Origin: Spirochaetes bacterium GWE1_32_154
GTDB lineage: Bacteria; Spirochaetota; GWE2-31-10
Assembly: GCA_001829315.1 (NCBI GenBank)
Contig: MIAY01000019.1
Location: 1-64,000, forward strand
DNA: 64,000 nucleotides
Reading direction: 5' to 3'
Position 1 is the stretch's first letter. Every line of letters starts with the position of its first letter. This document shows positions 17,052 through 26,759 of the stretch, one piece after another. Below the pieces are notes generated by a model. The model saw only the letters and a list, made by a program, of their open reading frames with translations. It was not told the origin of the DNA and searched no databases. The position numbers and the translations under genes are program-made.

Positions 17052-19313
17052 ATGAAAAATAATATATTTATTATGTTTGTTTTTTTTCTAATTATAAGTT
17101 GTCAACCTATTACGGTTGTAGAAATACAAGAAAAATCAAAATCGGCATATTTAGAAACAATAACATTAAATTCAAAAATGGTTTCTAATTTTAGTACAGA
17201 TGTTTTTAACTACACATTATATCGACATGAATCAGAAGGAACATCGATTACAATTCAAGCAACTTCATCAGATTCAAAATCAACAATTTCCGGGCTTGTA
17301 AATAATGTTGAATTACAATTAAACTCTCTTAATAAATTCACAATCGGGGTTTTCTCAGAAGACACGACAATGGCTAATTTTTATACAATAAATATTTATT
17401 TATATGATGATAATTGCGTATTATTAAAAGATATTATTATTGATGGGAAATCTATTGATAATTTTAATTCTGAATTATATACTTATAATGTAAAATCATA
17501 TTCTAATAGTGTAAATTTATCTTTTTTACCGATGAATTCAAATGCTACTATTAATCCTGAGTCAATATCGTTTTCTTTTTCAGATAATAGTACTGATACG
17601 CTTAATCAAAGTGTTATTTTGAGTGCAAGTACCTATACTAAAAAATATACTGTTGTTGTGCAAAAATTATCTTCATCATCAGGTTCAGGTATGTATAATG
17701 GTATTGATTTATCGTATGAATTACAAAAAGATGGTTTTTCAACCGTAATAGCAGGTGACAGTATTTCAGTTGGTTACAGTTTTGCCGGAGTTAATATAAA
17801 TAATTCCTCAGATTCGTATCCTGGTTTAATGAGTTGGTCACATATGATTCGTGATGCAATACACAGAAATGACCCTGATTTTATTCATGCAGACCAATTA
17901 CAAATTGGTGCAAAATACTCAACAACGAGCTTCACTAAATCATGGGCAAATAACGCTGCTATTTCAAATTCATATTGGATGCCATTTAATAACAGAAATC
18001 TTACAATTTCAAATATTACAAAATCTGATGAAGAAATTGTTATACGAATACCCAATAATAATCTTTATCAAAATAAAGCATATCTTTGGTTTTCTACAAC
18101 CCCCTATAATGTTGGTTGTTCTATGGATATTCATTTAAATGGGACAATATTAATGTCAGATTTTAATCTATATACAATTGATGCAAATTATTATAACGGC
18201 TTTGAAACAAAAATTGTCGAAATTAAAAATCTAATCCCCGGTACAAATAAAATCTCATTAACAAATTTTAAGAATACTGCCGGGGGTTCAGCAATGGGAT
18301 TTTTTCTAAATGGTGTTAGCAGTAAATATTCTCCCGTTTATTTAAATGGAAGAAGTAGTGCAACAAGTGATTATTATGTTGATTTTGATGTGCCTAATGG
18401 TGCATTTCAAAAAAGAATTGCAGATAAAAAACCTGATTTGTTTATTTATTTAATTGGTGCTAATGACAGTGTTAATACAAGTGGTATTGGAAATAATGGA
18501 TTAAATGAACTCGGTGCAGTAAAGGGAATCGTTCCGTTAGCCCAATATGAACTAAACATAAGAAATCTGGTTACTAAAGTTCGTGAAGTTAATCCTTATT
18601 CTCAAATTTTACTTATCAGTCCTCCTGTTTGGAGTAATGCAGACGGGGATATTGCAGATTTTGAATTGAATAAAATAATAATAAAAGAATATGTAGAACA
18701 AATGAAAAGAGTTGCTATTGAGACAAATTGTATGTTTATTGATATGATAGAGTTATTCAATAATATTCCGTTTACGCAACAAGCAACAGGGCCTCAAGGT
18801 CGTGATTGGAGAGAAGATTATGTACATCTTTCTAAATATGGCAACACACTTCTTGCAAGAACTATAGCGGATATGCTTATGCCACAAGGACTTTATAATA
18901 AAGAAATGGTTGATTCAGAACGATTATACAATGAAAAGAATAATTTCTTTATACCGAATAATGGTTGGATCATTGTTAAATATAACAATACAAACGGTTT
19001 CTTTGATACATTAACTAAATTAGGTACAAGTAACGATGTCTTTGATTATTCAAAAAATTATATTAAATCAATAAATAGAGTTTCAAAATCTTCTATTATG
19101 AATATAAATGTTTTTAAAACAGAAAATATTGGATTACCACATTTAAAAGTTGAACAATTTGGATCTAATAATGTTGAGTTTTATACAAGACCAGAATCGT
19201 ACTGGGACACATTCCAGAAATTTTGGATATTAAAAAACAATGTCAGTACTAATTATTTATTAACAGATACTGATTTTGATACTCAAAATATGCAATTTTT
19301 AATTAGTTGGTAA
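17052..19313 (+). CDS. Lipoprotein with two cadherin-like domains and an SGNH hydrolase domain
   Basis: This 753-residue protein has a lipoprotein signal with Cys17 (LIISC). Residues about 30-110 and 112-208 are two cadherin-like beta-sandwich units (PF12733 type: FSTDVFNYTL; FNSELYTYNV). The SGNH domain spans about 220-620, with nucleophile Ser237 in AGDSISVG, block III GAND at 469-472, and catalytic D589/H592 in DYVHLSKYG. About 130 further residues at the C-terminus are unrecognised. The SGNH part aligns with the protein at 9224-10405 (shared GDS block, MIRDAIHRND, KYSTTSFTKSWANN). Unlike that one it keeps all catalytic blocks. It is probably a surface-anchored deacylase acting on glycan. 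Confidence 0.85.
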   Translation: MKNNIFIMFVFFLIISCQPITVVEIQEKSKSAYLETITLNSKMVSNFSTDVFNYTLYRHESEGTSITIQATSSDSKSTISGLVNNVELQLNSLNKFTIGVFSEDTTMANFYTINIYLYDDNCVLLKDIIIDGKSIDNFNSELYTYNVKSYSNSVNLSFLPMNSNATINPESISFSFSDNSTDTLNQSVILSASTYTKKYTVVVQKLSSSSGSGMYNGIDLSYELQKDGFSTVIAGDSISVGYSFAGVNINNSSDSYPGLMSWSHMIRDAIHRNDPDFIHADQLQIGAKYSTTSFTKSWANNAAISNSYWMPFNNRNLTISNITKSDEEIVIRIPNNNLYQNKAYLWFSTTPYNVGCSMDIHLNGTILMSDFNLYTIDANYYNGFETKIVEIKNLIPGTNKISLTNFKNTAGGSAMGFFLNGVSSKYSPVYLNGRSSATSDYYVDFDVPNGAFQKRIADKKPDLFIYLIGANDSVNTSGIGNNGLNELGAVKGIVPLAQYELNIRNLVTKVREVNPYSQILLISPPVWSNADGDIADFELNKIIIKEYVEQMKRVAIETNCMFIDMIELFNNIPFTQQATGPQGRDWREDYVHLSKYGNTLLARTIADMLMPQGLYNKEMVDSERLYNEKNNFFIPNNGWIIVKYNNTNGFFDTLTKLGTSNDVFDYSKNYIKSINRVSKSSIMNINVFKTENIGLPHLKVEQFGSNNVEFYTRPESYWDTFQKFWILKNNVSTNYLLTDTDFDTQNMQFLISW

Positions 19314-19314
19314 T

Positions 19315-20958
19315 ATGAAATTTAAATATTTTTTTATTTTATTATGTGAATGTATTATTAACTTTTCAATTACGGCAATTAATAAAGAAGTACAAAATAG
19401 TTATAATCAAGGAACAATCATTACTAATGATAATTCAGAATTATTTAATTTTCGAGGTAGAACGGATTATTGTGTTCTTGATGATTATAAATCATTCGAT
19501 AGCGGGTCTTTTGCTGTTAGGTTTTTACCTGATGCTCAATCCATTAATTCAAGCACAGTAATGGTATTATTTGAAACAGTTACTACAAATGATATCACAT
19601 TAAAAGACATTAATGGTACTTGGGGACTTGCTTTTATTTATTTCAACGGTGCATTTAGATGGGGGTTCCATTCAAATGATCAATCAAATCATTTTATTGA
19701 AATCAAGAATTTGCCCGTTAATTATCAGGAATTCACGAACATTTTTATTACGTGGAATGATGGAGTTTTAAATGTTTATCTTAAAGATTATCCGGTACAA
19801 ACTTTTAATTATAATAAAGATTTAAAAATCAATTCTACTAGTAAAATTATGATCGGTTCAGGAACACTTAATAATAGTACCTATAAAGGGTACATGAAAG
19901 ACATAATATATGAAAATCGTATTTATGACCAAAAAGATATTGCTCATTATATAAATGCTTCATATAGTTTAAAAAATAACAAAAGTGTTAATATAAGTTC
20001 AATGATAAAAAATAATTTTGGTTATCAAAAAGACTTGAAAATAGTTAATAATAAAATATTTTTTAATGGACAGACATCATATTTTTTTATGAGAAATATT
20101 TATGAAAATAACAATCTTTCTGCTATTGATTTGGATTTTGAAATTACACAAAATAAACAAATGCATATTATTCAAACAACAAATGATTTTCCCGAAAAAA
20201 ACTCAGGATGGGGTTATTCATTAAATTATGACCCTAAACTCGGCATCGTTTTTTACCTCAATACAGCACACGGATTGGTAACTATTAGTACTGGGAAAAA
20301 ATTAAAGTTATTTGAAAATTATAATATAAAAATTCATGTTGATTTATATGATATACAAATTTATTTAAATAATAAACGAATTATCAAATCAAATTATTAC
20401 AAGACATTTCATGATAGGGCAAATTTCATAATGATAGGGTCAGGATTTGCAAAAAATTATTATGCCTCAATAGTAATTAATAACTTAACAATATACAGTG
20501 AACCAAAATATCTTACTATAGAAGATTCAAAAAAAACTACTACAATTATTAATAAAAGTAAAATTGCTTTTCCTAAACCCGATCCTAAATTATTTTTATA
20601 TACATCAATAGCATCATATACCTTATCTGGTTTGACTTTAACTCTTTTACCCGTTTTTTTTACATTACATACTGTTAATTCCTACTATTATAATGAGTTA
20701 TATTCTTTATATAGTAAGTCAACAAATCAAAATCAAATTGATATATATTATAAACAAATGAAATTATATTCAGATTATTCAAACATGTTACTAATTTCTG
20801 GTTCTATTATGATTCCTTTAAGTCTTATATCATTTACTTCAGGTTTATTATTACAACTGACATATCAACACATTAATATAAAAAACGTACCAAATCTTAA
20901 TGTAAGCTACAATTATTCAGATAAAAAAATTGAATTTTCTTTAAAAGTGGAGTTATAA
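19315..20958 (+). CDS. Exported protein with two LamG/concanavalin-like domains and C-terminal membrane helices
   Basis: This 547-residue protein has a short N-terminal export segment. It then has two similar jelly-roll regions (about 40-215 and 245-410), each with the LamG_3 pattern of a GxG-rich strand: IMIGSGTLNNSTYKGYMKD and IMIGSGFAKNYYASIV. Such domains often bind carbohydrate. Two hydrophobic helices near 425-450 and 485-520 flank a hydrophilic loop, so the C-terminus is membrane-embedded. It starts two bases after the upstream stop and runs directly into the next ATG. It may hold or recognise the surface glycan, but the ligand is unknown. Confidence 0.6.
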   Translation: MKFKYFFILLCECIINFSITAINKEVQNSYNQGTIITNDNSELFNFRGRTDYCVLDDYKSFDSGSFAVRFLPDAQSINSSTVMVLFETVTTNDITLKDINGTWGLAFIYFNGAFRWGFHSNDQSNHFIEIKNLPVNYQEFTNIFITWNDGVLNVYLKDYPVQTFNYNKDLKINSTSKIMIGSGTLNNSTYKGYMKDIIYENRIYDQKDIAHYINASYSLKNNKSVNISSMIKNNFGYQKDLKIVNNKIFFNGQTSYFFMRNIYENNNLSAIDLDFEITQNKQMHIIQTTNDFPEKNSGWGYSLNYDPKLGIVFYLNTAHGLVTISTGKKLKLFENYNIKIHVDLYDIQIYLNNKRIIKSNYYKTFHDRANFIMIGSGFAKNYYASIVINNLTIYSEPKYLTIEDSKKTTTIINKSKIAFPKPDPKLFLYTSIASYTLSGLTLTLLPVFFTLHTVNSYYYNELYSLYSKSTNQNQIDIYYKQMKLYSDYSNMLLISGSIMIPLSLISFTSGLLLQLTYQHINIKNVPNLNVSYNYSDKKIEFSLKVEL

Positions 20959-21309
20959 ATGCGAAATTCAATATTATTTATTTTTATAACACTTCTTCTA
21001 TTTTCATGTGATGTTTATATATCTATTCCTGAAAAAAAAATTATAAATAAAATTGAAGTAACACCACCTGTTTTTTTTAGTTATGTAAATTCCACTATTG
21101 GCACAAAAACAGTAGAAATATCAACTAAAACAGATTCTGCACTTATTTTTTATACTATTGATGGAACGGAGCCGAATATTCATAATTATTATTCGGCAGG
21201 TATTTCTAAAGTAACTTATGTTATTCTTTCTGATACAACGATTAACGCTATTGCATATAAAAACGGTTATTACAGTTCTGTTATTTCATCAAAATATTCT
21301 ACAAAATAA
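20959..21309 (+). CDS. Small lipoprotein with a chitobiase C-terminal-type domain
   Basis: This 116-residue protein has a lipobox ending LLLFSC (Cys17). One CHB_HEX_C_1-like domain (PF13290) follows, recognised by ALIFYTIDGTEPN and by INAIAYKNGYYSSVIS. The same domain type occurs three times in the alpha-amylase at 37255-42906. The ATG is directly adjacent to the previous stop. It has no catalytic domain. I would call it a surface accessory protein of unknown role. Confidence 0.7.
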   Translation: MRNSILFIFITLLLFSCDVYISIPEKKIINKIEVTPPVFFSYVNSTIGTKTVEISTKTDSALIFYTIDGTEPNIHNYYSAGISKVTYVILSDTTINAIAYKNGYYSSVISSKYSTK

Positions 21310-21321
21310 TAGGAGCTTTTT

Positions 21322-23502
21322 TTGGATAAAGAAAATTTAGATAAAATTACAAAATTACAATATGAAAATTATGTTTTATTAAAACAAATTAAAGATATGC
21401 AAAATTCTAGGACGTTGAAAGTTGCACTTGTAATAAAGGAAATATTAAGAAAAACCAAGTTATTATTATTTATAAAAGGTGTTTTATATATAAAAAATTT
21501 TGGCTTGAAATCTTTTTTTATTAAAATATTCTCTTTAAACACAAGAAAAAAAAAAATATATAAAAATTCATTTTTCTATAAGGAAATATCTATACCTTCT
21601 TTTGATTACATTGATGTATCAATAATAATCCCTGTTTACAATAAATACAATTATACTTTAAATTGTATCAGATCAATTATTACTAATTCAAATAATGTTT
21701 CTTATGAAATTATAATTGCCGATGATTGTTCTAATGATCAAACAATTAACATACATAAAAAAATAAAAAATATCAAAATAGTAAAAACAAATGGAAATTT
21801 TGGTTTCCTAAAAAACTGCAATAATGCAAGTAAGTTCGCTCAAGGCAAATATATTTTGTTTCTCAATAATGATACTATTGTTCAAAAAAACTGGTTAAGC
21901 CCACTTATTGATTTAATGTTAGATAATAAAATTGGTTTAGTTGGATCCAAATTAATTTATCCAAATGGTATACTTCAGGAAGCAGGTGGTATTATTTGGA
22001 ATGACGCTACAGGTTGTAATTATGGTCATAATGATGATTCTGATAAATCAGAATATAATTACGTTAAAGAAGCAGACTATATTTCTGGCGCGTCGATTAT
22101 GATTAGAAAACCATTGTGGGATGAAATTGGCGGATTTGATGAACGATATACTCCAGCATATTATGAAGATACAGATATTGCTTATGAGGTACGAAAACGT
22201 GGATTTAAAGTTATGTATCAACCAAAATCAGTTGTTATACATTTTGAAGGGGTATCAAATGGCAAAAATTTGAATTCAGGCATTAAACAATATCAAGTAC
22301 AGAATAAAGAAAAATTTTTCTTAAAATGGAAAAATGTTCTTGCGCAGGAATCATTCCCACCTGATATTGATTTATTTCATGCTAGAAATCGATCAAAAAA
22401 TAAAAAAACAATCGTAGTTGTAGATCATGATATACCCGAATTTGACACCAATGCCGGTGCACGGTGTACATATCAATATTTAAAAATTATGGTAAAAATG
22501 GGTTTAAATGTTATTTTTATCCCGGATTCTTTTAATTATAAAGAATATTATACATATGAACTTCAGAAATTAGGTATTGAAGTTATATACGGATTAGATA
22601 ATAAATATAATTTTGAAACATGGGTAAAAAAAAATGCTTTAAACATAGATTTTATTTACTTACAAAGACCTGATATTTCAGGAAAATATATTTATATGTT
22701 TAAAAATTTAACAAATGCAAAAATTATTTTTTTTCCACATGATTTACATCATATTAGAGAATTGAGACAATACGAAATAGAACATAATAATAAATTATTA
22801 AAATCGGCTGCTGATTGGAAAAAGATTGAATTTAATATAATAAACATATCTGATGTAATTCATGTGGTTGGTGATTTTGAACAAGCATATTTACAAAAAA
22901 ATTTTCCAGATAAAAAAATTAGAAATATACCTCTTTATTTATTTGAAAAAAGTATAAATGATTCATACAATTATAGTCAACGAGATGATATTTTATTTGT
23001 TGGTGGCTTTAGACATTTACCCAATATAGATGCAATTGAATGGTTTGTTAATAAAATATTTCCGAAAATTATTCAAAAAATACCTAATATAAAATTTTAT
23101 ATAGTTGGTTCTAATCCAACCAAAGCTATCAAACAATATGCTAATAAATCCATAATCGTTACGGGTTTTATTTCAGATGAAGAATTAAATTCTTATTATA
23201 ATAAATGTAAAATTGTTGTAGCACCATTACGCTATGGAGCTGGTGTAAAAGGAAAAATTGTTGAAGCAATATCAAAAGGTGTTCCAGTTGTTACTACTAC
23301 AATTGGAGCAGAAGGATTACCTGAAAATCTAAATATGTTAACAATTGATGATACAAAAAATGGATTTGCTGATAAAGTCATTCAATTATACAACAATGAA
23401 AACAAATTAACCGATATCTCTTTAAAATCAGCAGATTATATAAATAAATATTTTTCTGAAAATCGTGCAATTGAAATACTGACTGAAGATCTTTTACTTT
23501 AA
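21322..23502 (+). CDS. Two-domain glycosyltransferase (GT2 plus GT4-like)
   Basis: This 726-residue protein starts at TTG 21322, six bases after AGGAG. A short coiled coil and basic segment (1-90) precede a GT2 domain (about 96-320). That domain has VSIIIPVYN, IIADDCSND, FLNNDTIV as the metal motif, and GGFDERYTPAYYEDTD as the catalytic-base region. From about 365 to 720 there is a GT-B fold of the Glyco_trans_1_4 type, with FVGGFRHLPNIDAIEW and GAGVKGKIVEAISKGVPVV, whose Glu contacts the nucleotide sugar. Such fusions usually add two successive sugars to a polysaccharide. It is the last gene of the + strand glycan region. Confidence 0.88.
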   Translation: MDKENLDKITKLQYENYVLLKQIKDMQNSRTLKVALVIKEILRKTKLLLFIKGVLYIKNFGLKSFFIKIFSLNTRKKKIYKNSFFYKEISIPSFDYIDVSIIIPVYNKYNYTLNCIRSIITNSNNVSYEIIIADDCSNDQTINIHKKIKNIKIVKTNGNFGFLKNCNNASKFAQGKYILFLNNDTIVQKNWLSPLIDLMLDNKIGLVGSKLIYPNGILQEAGGIIWNDATGCNYGHNDDSDKSEYNYVKEADYISGASIMIRKPLWDEIGGFDERYTPAYYEDTDIAYEVRKRGFKVMYQPKSVVIHFEGVSNGKNLNSGIKQYQVQNKEKFFLKWKNVLAQESFPPDIDLFHARNRSKNKKTIVVVDHDIPEFDTNAGARCTYQYLKIMVKMGLNVIFIPDSFNYKEYYTYELQKLGIEVIYGLDNKYNFETWVKKNALNIDFIYLQRPDISGKYIYMFKNLTNAKIIFFPHDLHHIRELRQYEIEHNNKLLKSAADWKKIEFNIINISDVIHVVGDFEQAYLQKNFPDKKIRNIPLYLFEKSINDSYNYSQRDDILFVGGFRHLPNIDAIEWFVNKIFPKIIQKIPNIKFYIVGSNPTKAIKQYANKSIIVTGFISDEELNSYYNKCKIVVAPLRYGAGVKGKIVEAISKGVPVVTTTIGAEGLPENLNMLTIDDTKNGFADKVIQLYNNENKLTDISLKSADYINKYFSENRAIEILTEDLLL

Positions 23503-23566
23503 GAATATATAATTTTCCCATTATTTGAATTATTCTCTAACAACATATATTCTAAATGCAAAGCAC

Positions 23567-23595
23567 TTGAGAAAAAAATATAATTCTGGTATTAT
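23567..23595 (+). promoter_or_regulatory. Probable sigma70-type promoter for the AAA-ATPase gene
   Basis: TTGAGA at 23567-23572 and TATTAT at 23590-23595 are spaced by 17 bases, about 25 bases before the ATG at 23621. This indicates that the ATPase gene is a single transcription unit rather than part of the glycan cluster. Confidence 0.55.
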
Positions 23596-23620
23596 TCATT
23601 GAAGACAGGAGTTGATAATC

Positions 23621-25153
23621 ATGAAAAGATTTAATTACACAGGTACTTGCATACCGGAAAAACACTATATGGTCGATACAAGTAAAAAAATAGATGAAAT
23701 AATAAAATTAATAGAATATGGAGATTATTTTACAATAAACCGTCCAAGACAATATGGAAAGACTACATGTATAAAATTACTGAGCGAAAAATTAAGATGC
23801 CAATATAATATTATAAAAGTATCATTTCAAGGAAAAGAAGCAGAGTGTTTTAGTAGTGTTGAAAAAATATCAACAATGTTTTTAGAAAGCATTAATATTT
23901 ATTTTAAAAATACTAATCAGATAAAAGACATAATTGAATATAGCGAAATAAACAGCTTTATAAAATTGAGTGAAAAAATATCTGAATTGATAAATAGAAT
24001 AGATAAAAAAGTTGTATTATTTATAGATGAAGTAGATGAATCAACTAACTATGAGATATTTTCAAAATTCTTGGGTATGTTAAGAGATAAGTATTTAAAA
24101 AGAAGCGAGGGAGAAGACACTACTTTTCATAGCGTAGTGTTAGCAGGAGTACATGACATAAAGAATATTAAAATGAAAATACGTGGCGATGGTGAGATTA
24201 GCTATAACAGTCCCTGGAATATAGCAGTAAATTTTAATGTCGATATGACTTTTTCAGCAAAAGAGATATCGACAATGTTAATAGACTATGAAAAAGATAC
24301 TAATACAGGAATGGATATAAAGCTGTTATCAGAAAAATTGTATGAATATACAAGTGGTTATCCTTTTTTAGTAAGTCGATTATGTAATATAATAGATGAA
24401 GAATTAGGTAAATGTTTTACAGAGCAAGGCTTAGAAGATGCTATGAAAATACTGTTGAATGAGAATAATACACTTTTTGATGATTTAATAAAAAATATTG
24501 AAAGATATGCAGATTTATACAAATTAATAGAACGTATAGTATTAGATGGTGAAGAGATAAATTTTAATATACAAGCACATCAAATTGGTGTTATGTATGG
24601 TATATTTAAGGAATTGAATAGAAAATTAGTAATTCATAATACAATATATGAGATTTTATTATATAACTATATGATAGCAAAAAGAGAGATAGCGAAAGGT
24701 TCAGCACTGAGTTATAAATATAAAGAAAAATTTGTAGATGATAATGGAAAACTGGATATGGAACTGATACTTACTAAGTTTCAGGATTTGATGAAAGCAG
24801 AATACAGAGAAATAGATGAAAAGTTTGTAGAAAGAGAAGGAAGACTTTTGTTTTTAGCATTTCTTAAACCGGTTATAAACGGGGTAGGTTTCTATTTTGT
24901 AGAATCTGAAACAAGACATTCAAATAGAATGGATATAGTGATCACATATAACAGAGAAAAATTTGTAATAGAATTAAAAATATGGCGTGGTGGAAAATAT
25001 GAACAGGAAGGAAGAGAACAGCTTTGTGAATATTTAGAAGCTCAAAATTTAGATAAAGGATACATGCTCTTTTTTAATTTTAATAAGGGAAAAGAGTACA
25101 TAAAAGAGATATTAAAAGTTAATGGGAAAGAGATATTTGAAGTATTTGTTTAA
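23621..25153 (+). CDS. AAA-ATPase with C-terminal PD-(D/E)XK nuclease-like domain (DUF1703 type)
   Basis: This 510-residue protein belongs to the AAA-ATPase_like (PF09820) plus PDDEXK_9 (PF08011) family, common in multiple copies in spirochaetes, Bacteroidetes and anaerobes. The P-loop is RPRQYGKTT with G46-K47-T48, and the Walker B motif is VVLFIDEVDES near 131-141. The C-terminal nuclease-like core shows NRMDIVI (Asp) and FVIELKIWRGG (Glu-Leu-Lys), then GREQLCEYLE. The start is ATG 23621, nine bases after AGGAG. It is followed without a gap by the tail of an Rpn-like gene. The biological role of the family is not established; a defence or mobile function is a guess. Confidence 0.88.
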   Translation: MKRFNYTGTCIPEKHYMVDTSKKIDEIIKLIEYGDYFTINRPRQYGKTTCIKLLSEKLRCQYNIIKVSFQGKEAECFSSVEKISTMFLESINIYFKNTNQIKDIIEYSEINSFIKLSEKISELINRIDKKVVLFIDEVDESTNYEIFSKFLGMLRDKYLKRSEGEDTTFHSVVLAGVHDIKNIKMKIRGDGEISYNSPWNIAVNFNVDMTFSAKEISTMLIDYEKDTNTGMDIKLLSEKLYEYTSGYPFLVSRLCNIIDEELGKCFTEQGLEDAMKILLNENNTLFDDLIKNIERYADLYKLIERIVLDGEEINFNIQAHQIGVMYGIFKELNRKLVIHNTIYEILLYNYMIAKREIAKGSALSYKYKEKFVDDNGKLDMELILTKFQDLMKAEYREIDEKFVEREGRLLFLAFLKPVINGVGFYFVESETRHSNRMDIVITYNREKFVIELKIWRGGKYEQEGREQLCEYLEAQNLDKGYMLFFNFNKGKEYIKEILKVNGKEIFEVFV

Positions 25154-25324
25154 TGGGTACCAGCGGCTTATGTTACAAGTTTTGAGAAGATTGCGGATAA
25201 TAAAAGAGCTGTAAAAACAGCAATGAATATGCTTGCTGATGGGGGTTCTATTGATAAAGTTGCTCAATACACTGAACTGTCCATAGAAGAAATCAAATCC
25301 TTAAAAGTTCCGCAAAAAGTGTAA
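25154..25324 (+). pseudogene. Remnant: C-terminal end of an Rpn-type PD-(D/E)XK nuclease/transposase-like gene
   Basis: Directly after the ATPase stop the same frame stays open for 56 codons to TAA 25322. The peptide has KRAVKTAMNMLADGGSIDK and VAQYTELSIEEIKSLK. The ADGxSIxxIAxxTGLSxEEI pattern is the usual C-terminus of Rpn-family (recombination-promoting nuclease) proteins. There is no start, ribosome site or catalytic core, so it is a fragment left after deletion or recombination. The rest of the gap to 25467 holds no gene that I can support. Confidence 0.6.
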
Positions 25325-25467
25325 TAAGTAAGCATGCTACTTAATTCGTCTAAAAAATCTTCATTTTTTGTTTTCATTTTTTTTCTCCAATTCATTCAAA
25401 TGACGCTCATATAATCAATCGGCTTTTGATATCATTATTTCGTAAAAATTCTTTTTACCTTATATTT

Positions 25468-26757
25468 TCACTTCCCACCATAATACTCCATAAACGGCCC
25501 GGTCAAATAAAATGACCCGGTAATAAGTATATTCTCTTCCCTGTTAAGCATATAATCAAATGCTTCCTTTTGATCCTGTATCAATGTTACATTTTTATAT
25601 GTACGTTTCAAATAGTTATAACTTCTTTCCGGGTTTGACGGTTTGAATGATGATAACGAAGTTATCGTCATTGTCTTTGATATTTTTTTAATCGAAGATA
25701 CTATTTTCTTATAATTTTTATCCTCAGCTAAACCGATAAGAACATGCCATTTCTGATTGGGAAAATGCTTTTTCAAGGTAAAAATAAGTTCTGCAATCGA
25801 TTCAACAGTATGTGAAACATCACAAATTATTTTTTTAGAACTGTCAACAATCTCAATTCTGCCAGGTAATGAAATATCGCTCATTTTTTCAAGTTTATCA
25901 TCAATTGAATTATCTATTAAACGAACACTTTCCAATGCTGTTAAAAAATTATCAATCTGATGTCGTCCAAAAAGTGGCAGGCATACATCTTTTTTTATTT
26001 TTTTATCGTTATTATATTCAAAATGAATACATTTATCAGTATATTTTTTAATTGTATACGAATAATGATCAGGGACATAAAAAAATGATGAACCTGATAA
26101 TTGTGCTTTCTTTTTAAATACATTTTTACAGTTATACCGCTGTTTTGACAGAACAACAGGAACTGACTCTTTTATAATCCCTGCCTTTTCAGAGGCAATT
26201 TTCGTTATTGTGTCACCTAAAATCTCCGTATGTTCAAGCCCGATTGAAGTAATAACACTAACAACCGGTGTAATGACATTCGTGCAATCTAAACGCCCGC
26301 CAAGTCCTGTCTCCATAATAAAATAATCGCACTTTTTTATGTTCCCGTAAAAAAGTGCGATTATAAAAAACAATTCAAACGTAGTCGGTGTTAGTTGGTA
26401 ATAATCAAGTTTCTCTTTAATCATATTGGTCAGTTCAATTAACTCACTATCCAAAATCGATTGGCCATTAAACAAAATCCTCTCATTAGTTCGTATTAAA
26501 TGAGGTGACATAAAAGACAGTGTTGTATACCCGGCAAGACGCAATAATTGTGTTATGAATAAAGTGGTACTGCCTTTTCCTTTAGTTCCTGCAATATGAA
26601 TATATCGATTATCTGATTGCGGGTTACCTAATTTTTCAAGAATATTCTGTATGTTATCCAAAGAATAATTCTTATTAAAAACACTACTTTTTAACCCTGA
26701 TTCCAAATTGGTAAACGAATAAATATAGTCCAGCACCTCATCAATGGTAGTAAACAC
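25468..26757 (-). CDS. folC: Folylpolyglutamate synthase / dihydrofolate synthase
   Basis: This 429-residue Mur-ligase-family enzyme adds glutamate to (dihydro)pteroate or folates in the cytoplasm. Visible motifs: the P-loop AGTKGKGSTT near residues 57-65, MSPHLIRTNERI (FolC signature), METGLGGRLDCTNV (metal site), SIGLEHTEILGDT and GRHQIDN. A longer frame exists upstream. I place the start at GTG 26757, two bases after the guaA stop with GGGA upstream, because family similarity begins there (TTIDEVLDYI). It is the last gene of a mazG-guaA-folC run on the - strand. Confidence 0.92.
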   Translation of the reverse strand: MFTTIDEVLDYIYSFTNLESGLKSSVFNKNYSLDNIQNILEKLGNPQSDNRYIHIAGTKGKGSTTLFITQLLRLAGYTTLSFMSPHLIRTNERILFNGQSILDSELIELTNMIKEKLDYYQLTPTTFELFFIIALFYGNIKKCDYFIMETGLGGRLDCTNVITPVVSVITSIGLEHTEILGDTITKIASEKAGIIKESVPVVLSKQRYNCKNVFKKKAQLSGSSFFYVPDHYSYTIKKYTDKCIHFEYNNDKKIKKDVCLPLFGRHQIDNFLTALESVRLIDNSIDDKLEKMSDISLPGRIEIVDSSKKIICDVSHTVESIAELIFTLKKHFPNQKWHVLIGLAEDKNYKKIVSSIKKISKTMTITSLSSFKPSNPERSYNYLKRTYKNVTLIQDQKEAFDYMLNREENILITGSFYLTGPFMEYYGGK

Positions 26758-26759
26758 AA

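Noticed and set aside
25264-25377. 37-codon frame on the - strand with GGAG upstream (starts MKTKNEDFLDEL)
   Set aside because: It overlaps the Rpn remnant and has no recognisable homology. It could be a relic of another decayed gene but the evidence is too weak.
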